A stretch of 64,000 nt of DNA. It comes from Rhizophagus clarus. Lineage: Eukaryota > Glomeromycota > Glomeromycetes > Glomerales > Glomeraceae. Below, piece after piece: positions 13,486-25,529 of this stretch. The stretch spans positions 744,001 to 808,000 of the forward strand of contig BLAL01000218.1 in NCBI GenBank assembly GCA_015698045.1, read 5' to 3'. Every line of letters begins with the position of its first letter. The stretch's first letter is position 1. The notes under the pieces were generated by a model that saw nothing but the letters and a program-made list of their open reading frames with translations, did not search any database and had not been told where the DNA came from. The position numbers and the translations under genes are program-made.

Positions 13486-14927
13486 CTAATTAAAATGTTG
13501 ATTACTACCATAATAATTATTGTAATAATTACGAGGAGGGGGAGGTGGAGGGGGAGGTGGAATTCTTGAAAAAACAGGATCAGGACCAGGAAGTGAATTG
13601 CCATTATTAAAATTAGGAAGTTGTGGTGGTTGATTATTTCTAGTAAGAGATGGACGTATATACGTTTGTGTGGTAGGTGGTTGATAAGTAGGTTGTTGTG
13701 GGAGAAAATGAGGTTGCTGCGATGGAACATTATAAAATGGAGCAAAATATTGAGATTGTGATGGAACTTGAATCGTACCAGGAGAAGTAAATAAACCTGG
13801 ACGAGTAGGTTCTATGCTAGGTAATAATCCTTCAGATGATGATCGAGAATAACCGCTAGGGAGTCTTTCGGATGATGATAATGAATAATTTCCAGACGAT
13901 GAATTACTTGATAGTCTAGTTGCTGGCTGTGAATTATTACTTGATAACCTTTGAATCGGTAATTGTGAATTATTATTTGAATATCTTTGAGTCGGTGATG
14001 ATGAATTATTTGAATATCTTTGAGTCGGTGATGATGAATTATTTGAATATCTTTGAGTCGTTGATGATGAATTATTTGAATATCTTTGAGTCGGTGATGA
14101 TGAATTATTATTTGAATGTCTTTGATTAAGTGATGATGAACTGTTACTTGATAACCTTTGATTCGGTGGTTGGGAACTATAGCTAGTTACTCTTTGATAT
14201 GACTCATTCTCAGATGATGGTTGAGGTTGATGAGCAGTCATTTCTTGTTCTGTTAATACTATTTCCCGCTTAATTTCTTTTTCTTTATTCATTGCTTTAG
14301 ATTTTTTCTTATACCAAATCCAAATTAAGATACATCCAAGTATGAATATGAATACAGCAATTCCTATTGAAACTTTCACTGCAGTATTAGAAAGATTACT
14401 CGAATTTGGTTCTTCTATTGGAGGACCAAATGAAATACCATAACTTTTACAAGTTTTTTGATAATCCGTAAAGTCAGCAGCTCTTATATTAGTATTTCCA
14501 TTCGAATAACAAAATACACAGGATGAAAGTGTATTGTAAGCATTTTGATCACACATACAAATTGCTAAACTTTCACCTAAAAAAAAAAAAAAAAATTTGA
14601 AAATTAAAAAAATTTTTTTTTTTAATAAAAAAACACTTTTTTATATATATAAATATATATATATATTTTTTTTTTTTAAAAAAAAAAAAGAAAGACAAAA
14701 ATAAAAATTATCTTACTATCTACAGTATATTCATATGCTTGAATATTAGAAGGAGGAGGACCAAATTTTGAACCGCAAGGAGCTAATAAATTGTTTAATT
14801 TTGTGCATGGAGAATCGATACCTGAAGAACAGGTTGAATTATCACTTGTTTGTGCATGAACGATAATTTTCGAACTTGTGTTCAATAATAATATTAAAAA
14901 AAATAATAATAACATAAAGGACTTCAT
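13486..14927 (-). CDS. Single-pass membrane protein with Cys-rich ectodomain and disordered Ser/Asn/Gln tail
   Basis: The model has two exons: 14927-14717, a 140-nt intron (GTAAGA donor, poly-T-AG acceptor), and 14576-13486, giving 433 aa. The start is the ATG at 14927; the open frame runs further upstream only from a non-ATG codon. Residues 1-26 form a signal peptide (MKSFMLLLFFLILLLN). A small ectodomain with about nine cysteines spans the splice junction. A membrane helix lies at about 137-159, followed by basic YKKKSK. The cytosolic tail carries about seven 11-aa repeats of the type SPTQRYSNNSS, Gln/Pro-rich sequence, and a run of nine prolines before RNYYNNYYG at the C-terminus. The layout fits a plasma-membrane sensor or cell-wall-linked receptor whose tail could bind profilin, SH3 or WW proteins. 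That role is inferred from architecture only. It is divergent to the gene at 17520. Confidence 0.8.
13955..14140 (-). repeat. 33-bp coding minisatellite
   Basis: Near-identical 33-bp units encode SPTQRYSNNSS-like 11-mers in the tail of the membrane protein. Two units are lengthened or changed by Asn codons. The unit length is a multiple of three, so the repeat can change in number without breaking the frame. Confidence 0.85.
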
Positions 14928-17519
14928 TTTTATTCTTTTCAAGAGAAAAAAAAATTCGTAGTTTTTTTTTTTTTTTTCGGAACCTTTAAATTAAGTCGTA
15001 CTGCAATATATGTTAATGTTTAACAAAGTTTAGAAAAAATTCGATAAATAAATTAAAAATTTTTTAATACGGATACAATCATTTTTATACTGGAATCTTA
15101 ATTTAGATTATTTTAGTAACTATTTAATGCAAGGAAGGCTATTTGTAAATCACAAGTTACAAAAATAGGAGGATTATTTTAATTGACCAATAAAAAACTG
15201 CATATGGAAAAATTACTATTTTTAATAATAATATTAATTTAAAATGAGGATATCTTACGTAAAAAATTTATAATAAAGTTAATTGAAGAGAAAGATACAA
15301 TAAACATCTCTTTACGATATGACACTTTCAAAGATTATTTATCATTAAGTAATATTCCTAATTCGAATAATTCTATTCATCTTGGTTTTGATTTTCGGAG
15401 TTCGGAGTTCTATCAATCAATGTAATTCTGATTGAGGATTTTCCGAATAAATCCGTTACCAAAATCTGAACTGTTGTCGCCGGAACGTAAACTAAATTCC
15501 TAACCCAGTAATTGTTCACCTTCCAAAAAAAAATATTATTAATTGATTCGATAATTTATTTTAATATATATAACATTCGATCATCTCTACGTCACAGGTT
15601 CATAAAAATGGATGAGGCTTTGTTATGGAGTAACACCATCTCAAATCGAGTTGAAGATTTTTTATAGTAAATAATTATTTATACAATATTATAATAATTA
15701 TTATGTTTGTTTACTTTCTGATCTCCTATTTTTGAATTTCTCAATAAGAAAATGAAAATCTAGAATTTTTTTTTCAAAAACAATTATTTTTTATGACGAA
15801 AGTTACGAACGTGTCATATTTTCAGTCATCTGATTTATGAGTGTTCTCATTTTATCATACATTAGTAATATAATCGGAGTTAAATAAAGCAACCATCATT
15901 TGTTTGATTTAACAATGTTTTCTTCTTTACTCTTTAAGAAAAAAAGAAGCATTTACGCGGTGAATCAAAAAAATTAAGGGGTAAGTAAGGAAGGGGTATT
16001 TTGACAAATTACATATAATCCAAATTAGAGAATGCACTGGATTTCTGGATATAAATCGTAAATCGATTCTCTTTATGGTATCGTATGATTCGTATCATAT
16101 ACATAATATAAATTATATAAATTGAAATTATAATTTATTAAATTTTAATTTTATTTCTAAAAAAAAAAAAGAAAATAGATTTAATTCAAGTTTCTAAAAA
16201 TATATTTAAAAATACACTGTCCTTTTTTTTCCCGCAGTTTTTTAAACCAAATTTATAATGGTTTAAGGCGTAAAGATATTAATTAACCGAATTTGTACGT
16301 TGGTCTAACATTTGATTAACAGAATCTAGTAAGACATTTAGATAATGGTTTTCATAATTATCACGTGATAATATTCATCATGTAACATTATAATAACCTG
16401 TTCTCAATCACATGAATTTATGCAAAAAATTTCTGTTATGAAAGTTCCATATCAAAATAATTTTGTTAAAAAGGAAAATTTCTATGTTCTTTATAATTAT
16501 CCCTTTTAATAATTTTTTGATTATTTTAAATAATTTTGATTAGAAATCTATGATAAGAGATAATAATTATTATTATTTGGATCTCTCATGCAATTATTAA
16601 ATTAACCGTTTTAAAAAAAAATTATCAGTTACAGACTAATAAATTTTCGGATAAATCTGTTTATTATTAAATTACAGAGATTTTTTATTTGTTTCGTTAA
16701 CCGTTAATTACTAATAAATATTTTTGACAGATTTTTACATTGGATAGTCATATTAATTATATTATTTTTTTAATTTTAGTTAGTGAAAAAACCGATCAGC
16801 AAGTTTAACCGTGTGATTTTATGTTTCGTTCAATTGGGATACATAAATAACGTAACGTAACGAATTAAGTTGAAAATTGAATTTCCACAAAAAGTAAACA
16901 ATTCCCAATTTCAACAAGAAAAGAAAAATTTTCTTTTTTATGGCTTTATGTTTGTTTTTCTTCTTTCTTTACTATTGTTTTGTTTCTTTTTATCCAAAAT
17001 ACACATGTTCAAGTTCCAAAGAAGTTTTTATTTTCTTGACCGTCATATTCAAGTAAACAATGCAAGCCTGATAATAAGAAGGGTTATTGTTTGTGACCTA
17101 CAATTAATTATAATGATGTATTTAGTCAACGATCATTTCTCTTGATTGGTACTCACTTTATAAAATTTTTTTTGTGTTACCGCACATCCTGTTGTTAAAT
17201 AAATTAAATCAATTTCGGTTGACTTTCTCTAACAGAAACCTTTGCGTTCTTCCTTATACGCAGAGGAAAAATTTCTTAAAAGACATTTCATTTTCGTCTT
17301 TTCTCATTCTTTTATTTAATCATTCATTCCTTATTCCATAAAAAATAATCTTTCCCCCCCCCTTAATTTTTTCTTCACATAAACTTCGTTTCCCCCCTAG
17401 AATACTTTTGGTCTTTAAATGCCGTGTTTTTCGGTAAATGTCTCTTATTTTTCAATAACAAATTTTAAACAAACTAACATAAAATGTATATACTTATACT
17501 TTCTTTTAAAGTTATAGCA
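14928..17519. other. Divergent intergenic region between two membrane-protein genes
   Basis: The two flanking genes point away from each other across 2.6 kb. The content is AT-rich with poly-A and poly-T. A frame near 16870-17145 starts at TTG and has one hydrophobic segment; I do not accept it as a gene. The stretch 17270-17420 is unusually C/T-rich with runs of C just upstream of the plus-strand gene and could be part of its promoter. Confidence 0.5.
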
Positions 17520-20222
17520 ATGTCTTTCGTAAAAGTTATGCAATTACAGAAACGTCAGACAGGTTAGTATAATTTATGGAAATTTCTTTGATTCTTTTTT
17601 AATATAATCTTTCGAATACTTAAATTACCAGAAATTAATTGTAAATTGAAAGATTGATTATAATGAATTTGTAATAAAAATATATATTGATTAAAAAAAA
17701 AAAAAATATATTATATATATATACACATATATATTGATCAAAATATTTATACTAATTAAAAAAAAAACCTTCTCATTAAACCACCAAAAAAAAACAGCAA
17801 CACCCACAAAAACCAATTCTAATAAGGAACTTTTAGCTCCTTTTCCTACTGTACCTCCGATTTTAAACAATAATACATTAAGTAATAATAGTAATAATCA
17901 ACCTCTAAAAAACACCATCTCAGAAAGTGCTAATGATGGTGTTAGCGGACCTGAATTGCTCGGACTTGCTGGTGGTGCTTTGGTTGTTATAGGTCTAATT
18001 GGAATATTTATTAGTAGGAAGATAGCTGGAGGCAAAAAAAAACATACTGATACTGAACGAGGTTACAAATCATACCCTTCTCAACAATTAAGTGATGACT
18101 ATAATGAAAAAGAAAAAGATTCACCGATAATGGTAGATCAAGATTCTTCTCGATTAATCAGTAGTTCACCCCGCACGTATTATCCACCTCATTCAGAGTC
18201 AAATGTCTCACAATTGGGACCGCCTTCCGTTAATAATAACTTTTTACAAAATAAGAATCTCGTAGATCCATCATCTAGAGAAATACCGCATTCATCACCT
18301 TATTTACCACAAACTCCTAATTCCAATCAAAAAGATCTATCACATTCACCAGATTCTTATAGAGGACCATCACTGGATGATGATTCATCAAATTTATTAC
18401 AGTCACCATTCACTCCTAATTTCAAACAAAAAGATTCATCTTATCCATCAGATTCGTACAAAAGATCATCACGAGATGGTTATCCATCCTCACCATCACA
18501 ATTCACTCTTAACACTCCTAACACTCCTAACACTCCTAAAACACCATCGTATCCACCAAATACGTACGGAGGATCATCACTGGATGATTATCCTTCACCA
18601 TTTTTACCACCATCACCTTTCACTCCTAATACTCCCAACACTCCTAATACACCATCGTATCCGCCAAATACGTACAGAAGACCATCACCGGATGATTATC
18701 CATCACAATCACCATTTGTTCCTAATTCTCAGCAAGGAGAACAATTACAACAACCAAAATCGTATGGAGGTCCACAAAATGATCAATTCTCTCCACGTTT
18801 TCAACAACATAATATAGATCCGATTCAGGGAACATTACTATCTCCAAAAAGTTCAGATCAACCTCAGCAATACAAAAGTCCACCACATTCACGTTATTCC
18901 CTTGAAGATCCACCGCATTGTCAATTATTCTCCAAAAGTGAACCTGTTACTACCAATGATCAAAATAGTTCCTCAGAGTCTTCAATAGTCAATAACACAA
19001 ACAGTGACAATATGAATGAAAGTCTATCAATAAATTCAGATATTATAAATAACGAACTTAAAGAATTAGATGATATGTTTGCAAACATTATGAGTGGTGA
19101 TAATTCTTCTTCATTGTCAGAAGATTATTCACAGGTTAGTGATAATTCGTTCACAAGATTATTAAGTGACATACCTACAAATGAAAAATCTAATCAACCA
19201 GATAGTCAAACAAGTAGTATTTATTCAGTTCAACCTACTCAAGTGAAGAGTCAAATTGAAATGGCGTCTGAAAATAAAATTCCAAAAACTCCGTCGTCGA
19301 ATCTTAGTCAGGATCAAAATTTACCACAAATGATGCAACCAGCTGCCATAAGCTACATCAAACCTATGCAATCAAATATGGTCATTGAAAGTATAAACGA
19401 ATCATCTGATACATCAGAAGTTCAATTGAATATGACGCAACCAATTACAACTCAGTTCATTCAACCAAGTCAATCAAATATGGTCATTGAAAGTGTAAAC
19501 GAATCATCTGATACATCAGAAGTTCAATTGAATATGACGCAACCAATTACAACTCGGTTCATTCAACCAAGTCAATCAAATACGGTCATTGAAAGTGTAA
19601 ACGAATCATCTGATACATCAGAAGTTCAATTGAATATGACGCAACCAATTACAACTCGGTTCATTCAACCAAGTCAATCAAATATGAAAATCGAAAAAGT
19701 CGATACTATCCATCCCGAAATGAGTGCTCCTATTGTGGCAGGAGTGGGTCCTAAACCATTGTATGATATTGATGGAATTAAAAAACATGCGAAAATGATT
19801 TTGAGTAAAAAAACAGAAAAGGTTACAGAAAACAATGAAACTCAAAACAGTGAGAATATAATAAAGGAGAATGATGACAATCAAGGAAAACCACTTGTAC
19901 GTAAGAAGTCAGTGCGTTTCCAAGCGGAATCCGACCAAGAAGATGCGGTTAAAGTTTCAAAGTCAAAAAAGTCAATCCTTATAAACAAAAATGATGTTAT
20001 AAATGTTCAAGTAAGTAATAATCAATATTTAATAAATAATAAATTCTTTAAATTTAAGAAAAAAAAATCTCACAATTAATTTGATTTAAGAGTACGGCAC
20101 AACAGTCATCAACACTCGAATCTGAATATGGAGATGTGAAATCAAACCATCGAGATTCAAAGTCTAATAGTTATCAAATGTATGATTTTGATATCTCTGG
20201 TTATCAAGATGATAGTAGCTGA
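17520..20222 (+). CDS. Single-pass membrane protein with KRQ leader, Pro-rich repeats and PP1-docking-like motif
   Basis: The model has three exons: 17520-17562, 17798-20010 and 20091-20222, giving 795 aa. Introns of 235 and 80 nt have GT/AG ends, TACTAATT resembles a branch site near 17750, and phases join cleanly. The start MSFVKVMQLQKRQT has no hydrophobic signal. A membrane helix at about 66-86 is followed by basic SRKIAGGKKKH. The long tail is disordered: Pro/Ser/Tyr-rich repeats (TPNTPNTPNTP, SYPPNTYRRPSPDDYPS), then three 34-aa repeats (about 19372-19680) with NESSDTSEVQLNMTQPITT. Near the C-terminus RKKSVRF (about 716-722) matches the RVxF docking pattern for protein phosphatase 1 and also a basophilic kinase site. 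The protein is probably a type I or III membrane scaffold. The KRQ leader links it to the cysteine-rich family at 32.7-39.3 kb. The function is unknown. Confidence 0.75.
19372..19680 (+). repeat. 102-bp coding tandem repeat, three copies
   Basis: Three near-identical 34-codon units follow each other. Differences are a handful of substitutions (for example M/T, I/V and Q/R). The phase is kept, so this is an in-frame expansion within the gene. Confidence 0.9.
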
Positions 20223-21220
20223 TCAAACGAAGTATCATCTCCGAGACGTAAGCGTACTTGATTCGTACTCCCTTTTTCTTTAAATAATAAAAACATTATG
20301 ATTATTTTTTACTATATGCTTTCTCTTATTTATTTATTAATTTATAATATTTTTAATTTTTCAAATGTATTTTGTACTCAATTTTAATATGTATCTAGTT
20401 TTTGTTCTTTTTATTTCTTATCAAACATATCTGAGTTTCACTGTGTGAACAATATTATAACTTACATTTTTTATAGAAAAACGTCTAGATGACGCGTATC
20501 ATTTATCTTTAAACTTGTATTATACACATAGAAACATTTAAAAAAAAAAGAATTCATGATGGTTTTAATGACAAGAAAAATGGTTATATAAAATTATATT
20601 AATAAAAAAAAAAAAAAAATTAAAAATTATCACACAAAATATAAACGCGGTTTATATGAGATGTGTAACCTCCAATAATTTTTGTTTATATTTATCAGAA
20701 ATCGGAGTCGTAGGAAAAAGGATTGAATAGGTTGAACATAGATAAATCAGATAATGCTTATTTTTGTAATAAAATATGCGGATATTATTTAGGAAACATA
20801 TTCTGTCAAATACGGGGAATAATGAAAAACATATTGAATAAATATCTGGTAGTGTTAAAAGTGTTAAATAATAGGTAGTACAAGCGAAACATGTCGTATT
20901 CATATATTGATCTGCAAATGGTATTCGTTTGCCAAAAATAAATCAGCCACACTTGGTTTGGAATATTAATTTTTGCATTTAGGAGGAGCTTTTCGTTTTC
21001 ATATATATATATTGAAATTAGCTTGCTTCTAAAATCGAACAATGATTCGTTGTATAGTCTGCCAAGAATTTTATAATGAGGGTGCCAAGATTTTCTCGAA
21101 AAAAAGATTCCTTGTGAATATGATTATTACCAAAATAAACATTGCCCGATTTCGATATTTAAAGTTAGATGATCCTTAATAAAGTGCTTGTAATAGTAAA
21201 ATTGGTAATCATCTAAAAAA
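20223..21220. other. Intergenic sequence
   Basis: This is the 3' flank of the membrane-protein gene, AT-rich. Overlapping minus-strand frames near 20650-21040 have Tyr/Phe/Ile-rich composition and no motif, so they are not called as genes. Confidence 0.5.
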
Positions 21221-21224
21221 AAAA

Positions 21225-21260
21225 TTCCCATGATCCCGCAGATGATTAACGTATATAAAT
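21225..21260 (+). promoter_or_regulatory. Conserved DM9 promoter block and TATA box, copy 1
   Basis: CATGATCCCGCAGATGA is followed by TATAAAT at 21254, about 64 nt before the start codon. The same block precedes each DM9 copy in this array. Confidence 0.75.
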
Positions 21261-21323
21261 AGATGCTTTTCCCCATCCAACGTCTTCACAACAAAAATAT
21301 AATTTCTCATATACTCATATACG

Positions 21324-22102
21324 ATGGCAGTCGCACAAGATCATTGGGTAAATAATCATCTTAATACCCTTTTATTTACTACAAACCTAAAATTTCTTTG
21401 CTATTTAGGCAGCACGATGGGTCGCAACTTGTGATGGAGATGTTCCACCAAATTCCTTTTGGGAAGGAGACCATGCAATCGGTAGGGGATGGTATGAAGG
21501 TGGATTACATGTAGGATATGTAAGTGAAGGACATAGAGGTCTCGTTATTGGATATGGCGGGAGAGAAGTAGTTCTCCGTGAATACGAAGTTTTAACCGGA
21601 GATAAATCTCATTTTCATTGGGTTAAATGGTAATAATTATAAAAATTATCTTTTCAAAATTTCGTTTGTTTTTACGAAGCGATGTTTGATTTTATCTTAT
21701 TTTTAATTAAACTATAAAAGTGAGGGTGCTTGTCGACCACAATACTTTATTCCTCTGAAAGGAGGTCACGAAGCCGTAAGTTTCCTTCTATTATTCAAAT
21801 TCGTTTTCGTTTGATCTACTTGTGTTTTAACTTTCTTCCTTTTTAAATGGATAGGATGGTAGAGAATTATATATCGGTAGGACAGAACATCATGGAAAAG
21901 ACAGAATTGGTAAAGCTGGTCAAGTAAGTCCCTTTTTTTTTATAACAATTCTTTACATTTGTTATAACTGAACTTTTTTTTTAAAAGAAAAAAATTATTA
22001 TTTTTTTTTTTTTAATAGCATTTGATCAATGGAATGAATTATGTTCATGATGGTCATGAAACTTCGGCTCATCATTATTATGTATTTGCATTTAGAACTT
22101 AA
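21324..22102 (+). CDS. DM9 / DUF3421 domain protein, copy 1
   Basis: Five exons (21324-21347, 21409-21629, 21721-21775, 21855-21923, 22019-22102) give 150 aa. All introns are GT-AG, 61-95 nt. The protein is one DM9 module with two halves. The first has PPNSFWEG, AIGRG, HVGYV and YEVLTGD; the second has IPLKGGHEADGRELYIGR and IGKAGQH. DM9 proteins of animals are known as mannose-binding lectin-like proteins; in fungi the role is not established. There is no signal peptide or membrane segment, so a cytosolic soluble protein is likely. No pore-forming (aerolysin) domain is attached, so natterin-like toxicity is not implied. It heads a tandem array of five copies, is the most diverged of the intact copies, and has a clear TATA box upstream. 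Confidence 0.9.
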
Positions 22103-22412
22103 AAAAAATTATCTTAACTGTAATTTTATTTTTCTTTTCTTTTAAATGTTATACAAATTTTTTTTTTTTTTTTATTTATTTTTATGAGAAAAATAAAAGA
22201 ATTAAGTACTTTTGTTTAACTTGATAAATTTATAAATTGTATGATTATGAGATTTTCGACCGATTAAGATAGGTCATTTCTAAAATTAAATTATAATTTG
22301 TCTTTTAAGAGAACAAAAGATATTATTATTTATTTATTTATCAAAACAAACATTTGATACCTTTGATGTTAAATCAAATGATCATCAATATCTTTTTGTG
22401 TGTAAAAAAATT

Positions 22413-22448
22413 TCACATGATCCTGTGGATCATTCACCCCTATAAATT
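22413..22448 (+). promoter_or_regulatory. Conserved DM9 promoter block and TATA box, copy 2
   Basis: CACATGATCCTGTGGATCA is followed by TATAAATT at 22441, 47 nt before the start codon, and then ACGCTTTTCTCG. This is the same order as in the other copies. Confidence 0.8.
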
Positions 22449-22487
22449 AACGCTTTTCTCGAATAAGTATGATCACTTTCGCATTTC

Positions 22488-22821
22488 ATGGCGGTCGCAC
22501 AAGATCACTTTGTAAGCATTATCACTTTCTTTCTATCGGGCTATTAAATATGAATCTTTTTTTTTTTTTTTTTTTTTTTTGTTATTTAGGCAGCAAAATG
22601 GGTTGAATCTTCTGGTGGAGAAATTCCACCAAATTCGTTTTTGGAAGGAAATTATGCAATTGGTAGAGGACATTTTAAAGATGGAATACATATAGGATAT
22701 GTAGATAAAGATCGTAAAGGTCTCGTTATTGGATGGGGTGGAAAAGAAGAAATTCTTCATAATTATGAAGTTTTAACTGGGGATAAATCTCATTTTCATT
22801 GGGTTGAATGGTAGAAATTAT

Positions 22822-22852
<31 letters not shown>

Positions 22853-23293
22853 TGACATACATAATTAAAAGTTTTGCTTTGAGTTATTTACCTATTTTTG
22901 TAAATTGTAAAGTTCAGGAGTATGTCGATCGCAATCAAAATTTATACCTTTGAAAGGAGGATATGAAGCTGTAAGTTTCCTTCTATTTCACACTCATTTA
23001 ATCTACTTTTTAACTTTTCTCCTTTTAATTTATTGTAGGAACAAAATAAAGAATTATATATCGCTAAAGCGGAACATGATGGGAAAATTAGAATTGGTAA
23101 AGTTGGTCAAGTAAGACTTTTTTTTTTTTTTTTGCTATAATTCTTTTTCTTTTATATTAAACCGAATTTAAAATTTTTAATATATATATATATATTTTTT
23201 TTTTTTTAACAGCATTTGAATATAATGACTTATGGTTTGAATGGAAATGAAAATTATGCTATTAATTATCTTGTACTTGCAATTAAGTCTTAA
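22488..23293 (+). CDS. DM9 / DUF3421 domain protein, copy 2
   Basis: Five exons (22488-22511, 22590-22810, 22913-22970, 23039-23110, 23213-23293) give 151 aa. Exon 1 encodes only eight residues (MAVAQDHF), as in copy 1. The DM9 motifs PPNSF, AIGRGHF, HIGYVDKDRKGLVIGW, YEVLTGDKSHFHW, IPLKGGYEA, ELYIAKAEHDGKIRIGKVGQ are in the same order. Exons 3 and 4 are each one codon longer than in copy 1, while intron positions and phases are unchanged. Several introns carry very long T runs. The reading frame is intact, so the gene is probably functional. The cellular role is unknown. Confidence 0.88.
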
Positions 23294-23610
23294 ATTTCAT
23301 TAAAATTATTGTAATATAATGAGATTTTTTAATTGTGGTATAGCAGATTCATACTTTAAAAAGTTTGATAGGTTTTTTTTTTTTTGAAAAATTCAAAATC
23401 TTCTATACAAGATTGACAAATCATGAAATAAAAAATTAATGGGCTGTCTAATCTTTCGAATTAATTACATTGGTTTAGTATTCATGATTGCTTCTAAAGT
23501 TAAATTATGATTAATGAGGTATCCTCTTAATATAAGAATGAAACAAAAAATATCTAATAATATTTAAGGTTAGATTGAATGGTCAAATGATCATAATGTT
23601 TATAAAAATT

Positions 23611-23646
23611 CACATGATCTTGCAGATGACTTATGTCCTATAAATT
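23611..23646 (+). promoter_or_regulatory. Conserved DM9 promoter block and TATA box, copy 3
   Basis: CACATGATCTTGCAGATGA is followed by TATAAATT at 23639, about 52 nt before the start codon. Further upstream the sequence around GGTCAAATGATCA is shared with copies 4 and 5. Confidence 0.8.
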
Positions 23647-23690
23647 GAATTGCTATACACTTTCTCGGGTAAGTATAATTTTCATATATC

Positions 23691-24432
23691 ATGGCATACG
23701 CACGAGAACATGAGGTAAGCATCATCTTTCGATTAATTAGTAATCTCTCATTTCGTCATAAGTCCGAAATTTATCTGTTATTTAGGCAGCAAAGTGGGTT
23801 GAAGCTTCTGGCGGAAGAGTTCCACCAATTTCATTCTGGGAAGGAGATTATGCAATTGGTAGAGGACATTTTAATGGTGGAGTGCACGTAGGATATGTAG
23901 ATAAAGATCGGGAAGGTCTCGTTATTGGATGGGGAGGAAAAGAAGAAATTCTTAAGGATTATGAAGTTTTAACTGGAGATAAATCTTATTTTCATTGGGT
24001 TGAACGGTAAAAAAAAAAAAATTATAAAAAATCGGTTATTTTGAAGTGATAAGTTAAAAAATGTGTTTATTTAATTGTAAAGTTCGGGAGCTTGCCAACC
24101 ACAATCATTTACTCCTCTGAAAGGAGGGCATGAAGCCGTAAGTTTTCTTCTATTTCAAATTCGGTTGATCTGCATTTATTTTAATTTTCTTCCTTTTTAA
24201 ATGACAGGACGGTATAGAATTATATATCGCTAAAACGAAACATAATGGAAAAATCAAAATTGGTAAAATTAGACCAGTAAGTCATATTTTTGTTAGTCCT
24301 TTTTCATTTATAATTAATGAACTTACAGGATAAAAATTTCTTTCCTAACAGGAATGGAGCTCAATGGGTTATGGTTTAGATGGACGTGAATTAAGTGCTG
24401 AAAATTATTTTGTATTTGCGATTAAGCCTTAA
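23691..24432 (+). CDS. DM9 / DUF3421 domain protein, copy 3
   Basis: Five exons (23691-23714, 23786-24006, 24083-24137, 24208-24276, 24352-24432) give 149 aa. It starts MAYAREHE, then has PPISFWEGDYAIGRGHF, HVGYVDKDREGLVIGW, YEVLTGDKSYFHW, TPLKGGHEA, ELYIAKTKHNGKIKIGK and ENYFVFAIKP. Exon sizes 24/221/55/69/81 match copy 1 except for the last. Its closest relatives are the decayed copies 4 and 5 downstream, which share its 5' flank (TTTTCATATATC before the ATG). All frames are open and all splice sites are canonical. Confidence 0.88.
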
Positions 24433-24552
24433 ATCTTATAATTCATTTAATTTTTTTAAAAAAAAAAATCTGATGTAGAAAATTTTATGTTGTAGCGCAA
24501 TAAATCCTTAGATCGATCATTGAATGGTCAAATGATATGTTTATAAAAAATT

Positions 24553-25256
24553 CATATGATCTTGCAGGTGATGAAATTACGCTTTCTCGAGTAATATAAT
24601 TTTTCACATATCATGGCATTCGCACGAGAGCATTATCCTTCGATTAGTTAATAATCTCCCATTCCGCTGTAAATCTAAAATTTATTTTAATTAGGCAGCG
24701 ATATAGTTGAAGTTCCTCCAATTTCATTCTGGGAAGTTGGTAGAGGGCGTTTAAAGGTGGAGTACATGTAGGATATGTAGATATAGATCAGGAAGGTTTT
24801 GTTATTGGATGGGTAGAAAGAATAAGTTCGTGATTATGAAGTTTTAAATGGGGATAAATTTTATTTTCATTGGGTTGAACGATAAAAATTATAAAAACAT
24901 TTATTTTGAAGTGATGATTTAATTGAAGTTCAAGAGATTGCAAATCATAATCCTTTACTCCTCTGAAAGGAGAGAGGGGCATGAAGCCGTAAGTTTTCTT
25001 CTATTTTAAATTTGGTCGATTAACAATAGAACAAAAATGAATTATATATCGCTAAAACGGAACATAATGGAAAGATTATAATTGATAAAGTTGGTCCGAA
25101 CTTCGAAATTTCGGTGGATTTTAAACGGGTTTCTTTTTGATAGTCCTTTTCATTTATGATAATGAACTTTCAGAATAAAATTATTTTTCTTAACAGAATG
25201 ACTTAATGGACGTGAAAATTGTGCTGTTAACTATTTTTAGCTTTCACTTAAGACTT
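24553..25256 (+). pseudogene. Decayed DM9 / DUF3421 copy 4
   Basis: The promoter block (CATATGATCTTGCAGGTGA) and the ATGGCATTCGCACGAGAGCAT start are recognisable, and each of the five exon regions can be aligned to copy 3. The TATA box is missing, and the coding parts carry several deletions, stops and lost splice sites, so no full DM9 module can be made. Surviving pieces include HVGYVDIDQEGFVIGW and TGDKFYFHWVE-like sequence. This is a tandem duplicate past its functional life. Confidence 0.8.
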
Positions 25257-25305
25257 AAATTTACAATTTATTACAGTAAACTCATAAAGTAACCTTCCTA
25301 GATTT

Positions 25306-25336
<31 letters not shown>

Positions 25337-25529
25337 GGCGAAACATAATTAACTATGTTAAACCTTATATTTCAATTTCCGGAATAAATTGCGTTAGTAT
25401 GATTGTGTGATTCATCCGAATTTAAACTTAAATTTGTTAATTCTAAAATTGAATCGTGATTCATTATGAAAAAACAAAATATTTGATATTTAAGGCTAGA
25501 TTGAATGTTCAAATGATCACCATGTTCAA

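Noticed and set aside
13455-13745. 96-codon minus-strand frame
   Set aside because: It overlaps the 3' end of the spliced membrane-protein gene in another frame and is Leu/Ile/His-rich.
16870-17145. 91-codon plus-strand frame with a hydrophobic segment
   Set aside because: It begins at TTG, not ATG, has no exon support and has AT-driven composition.
18377-18817. 146-codon alternative plus-strand frame
   Set aside because: It is a His/Ile-rich shadow inside the large membrane-protein exon.
21324-24432. Natterin-type toxin genes
   Set aside because: Only the DM9 module is present; no aerolysin-like pore-forming domain and no signal peptide.
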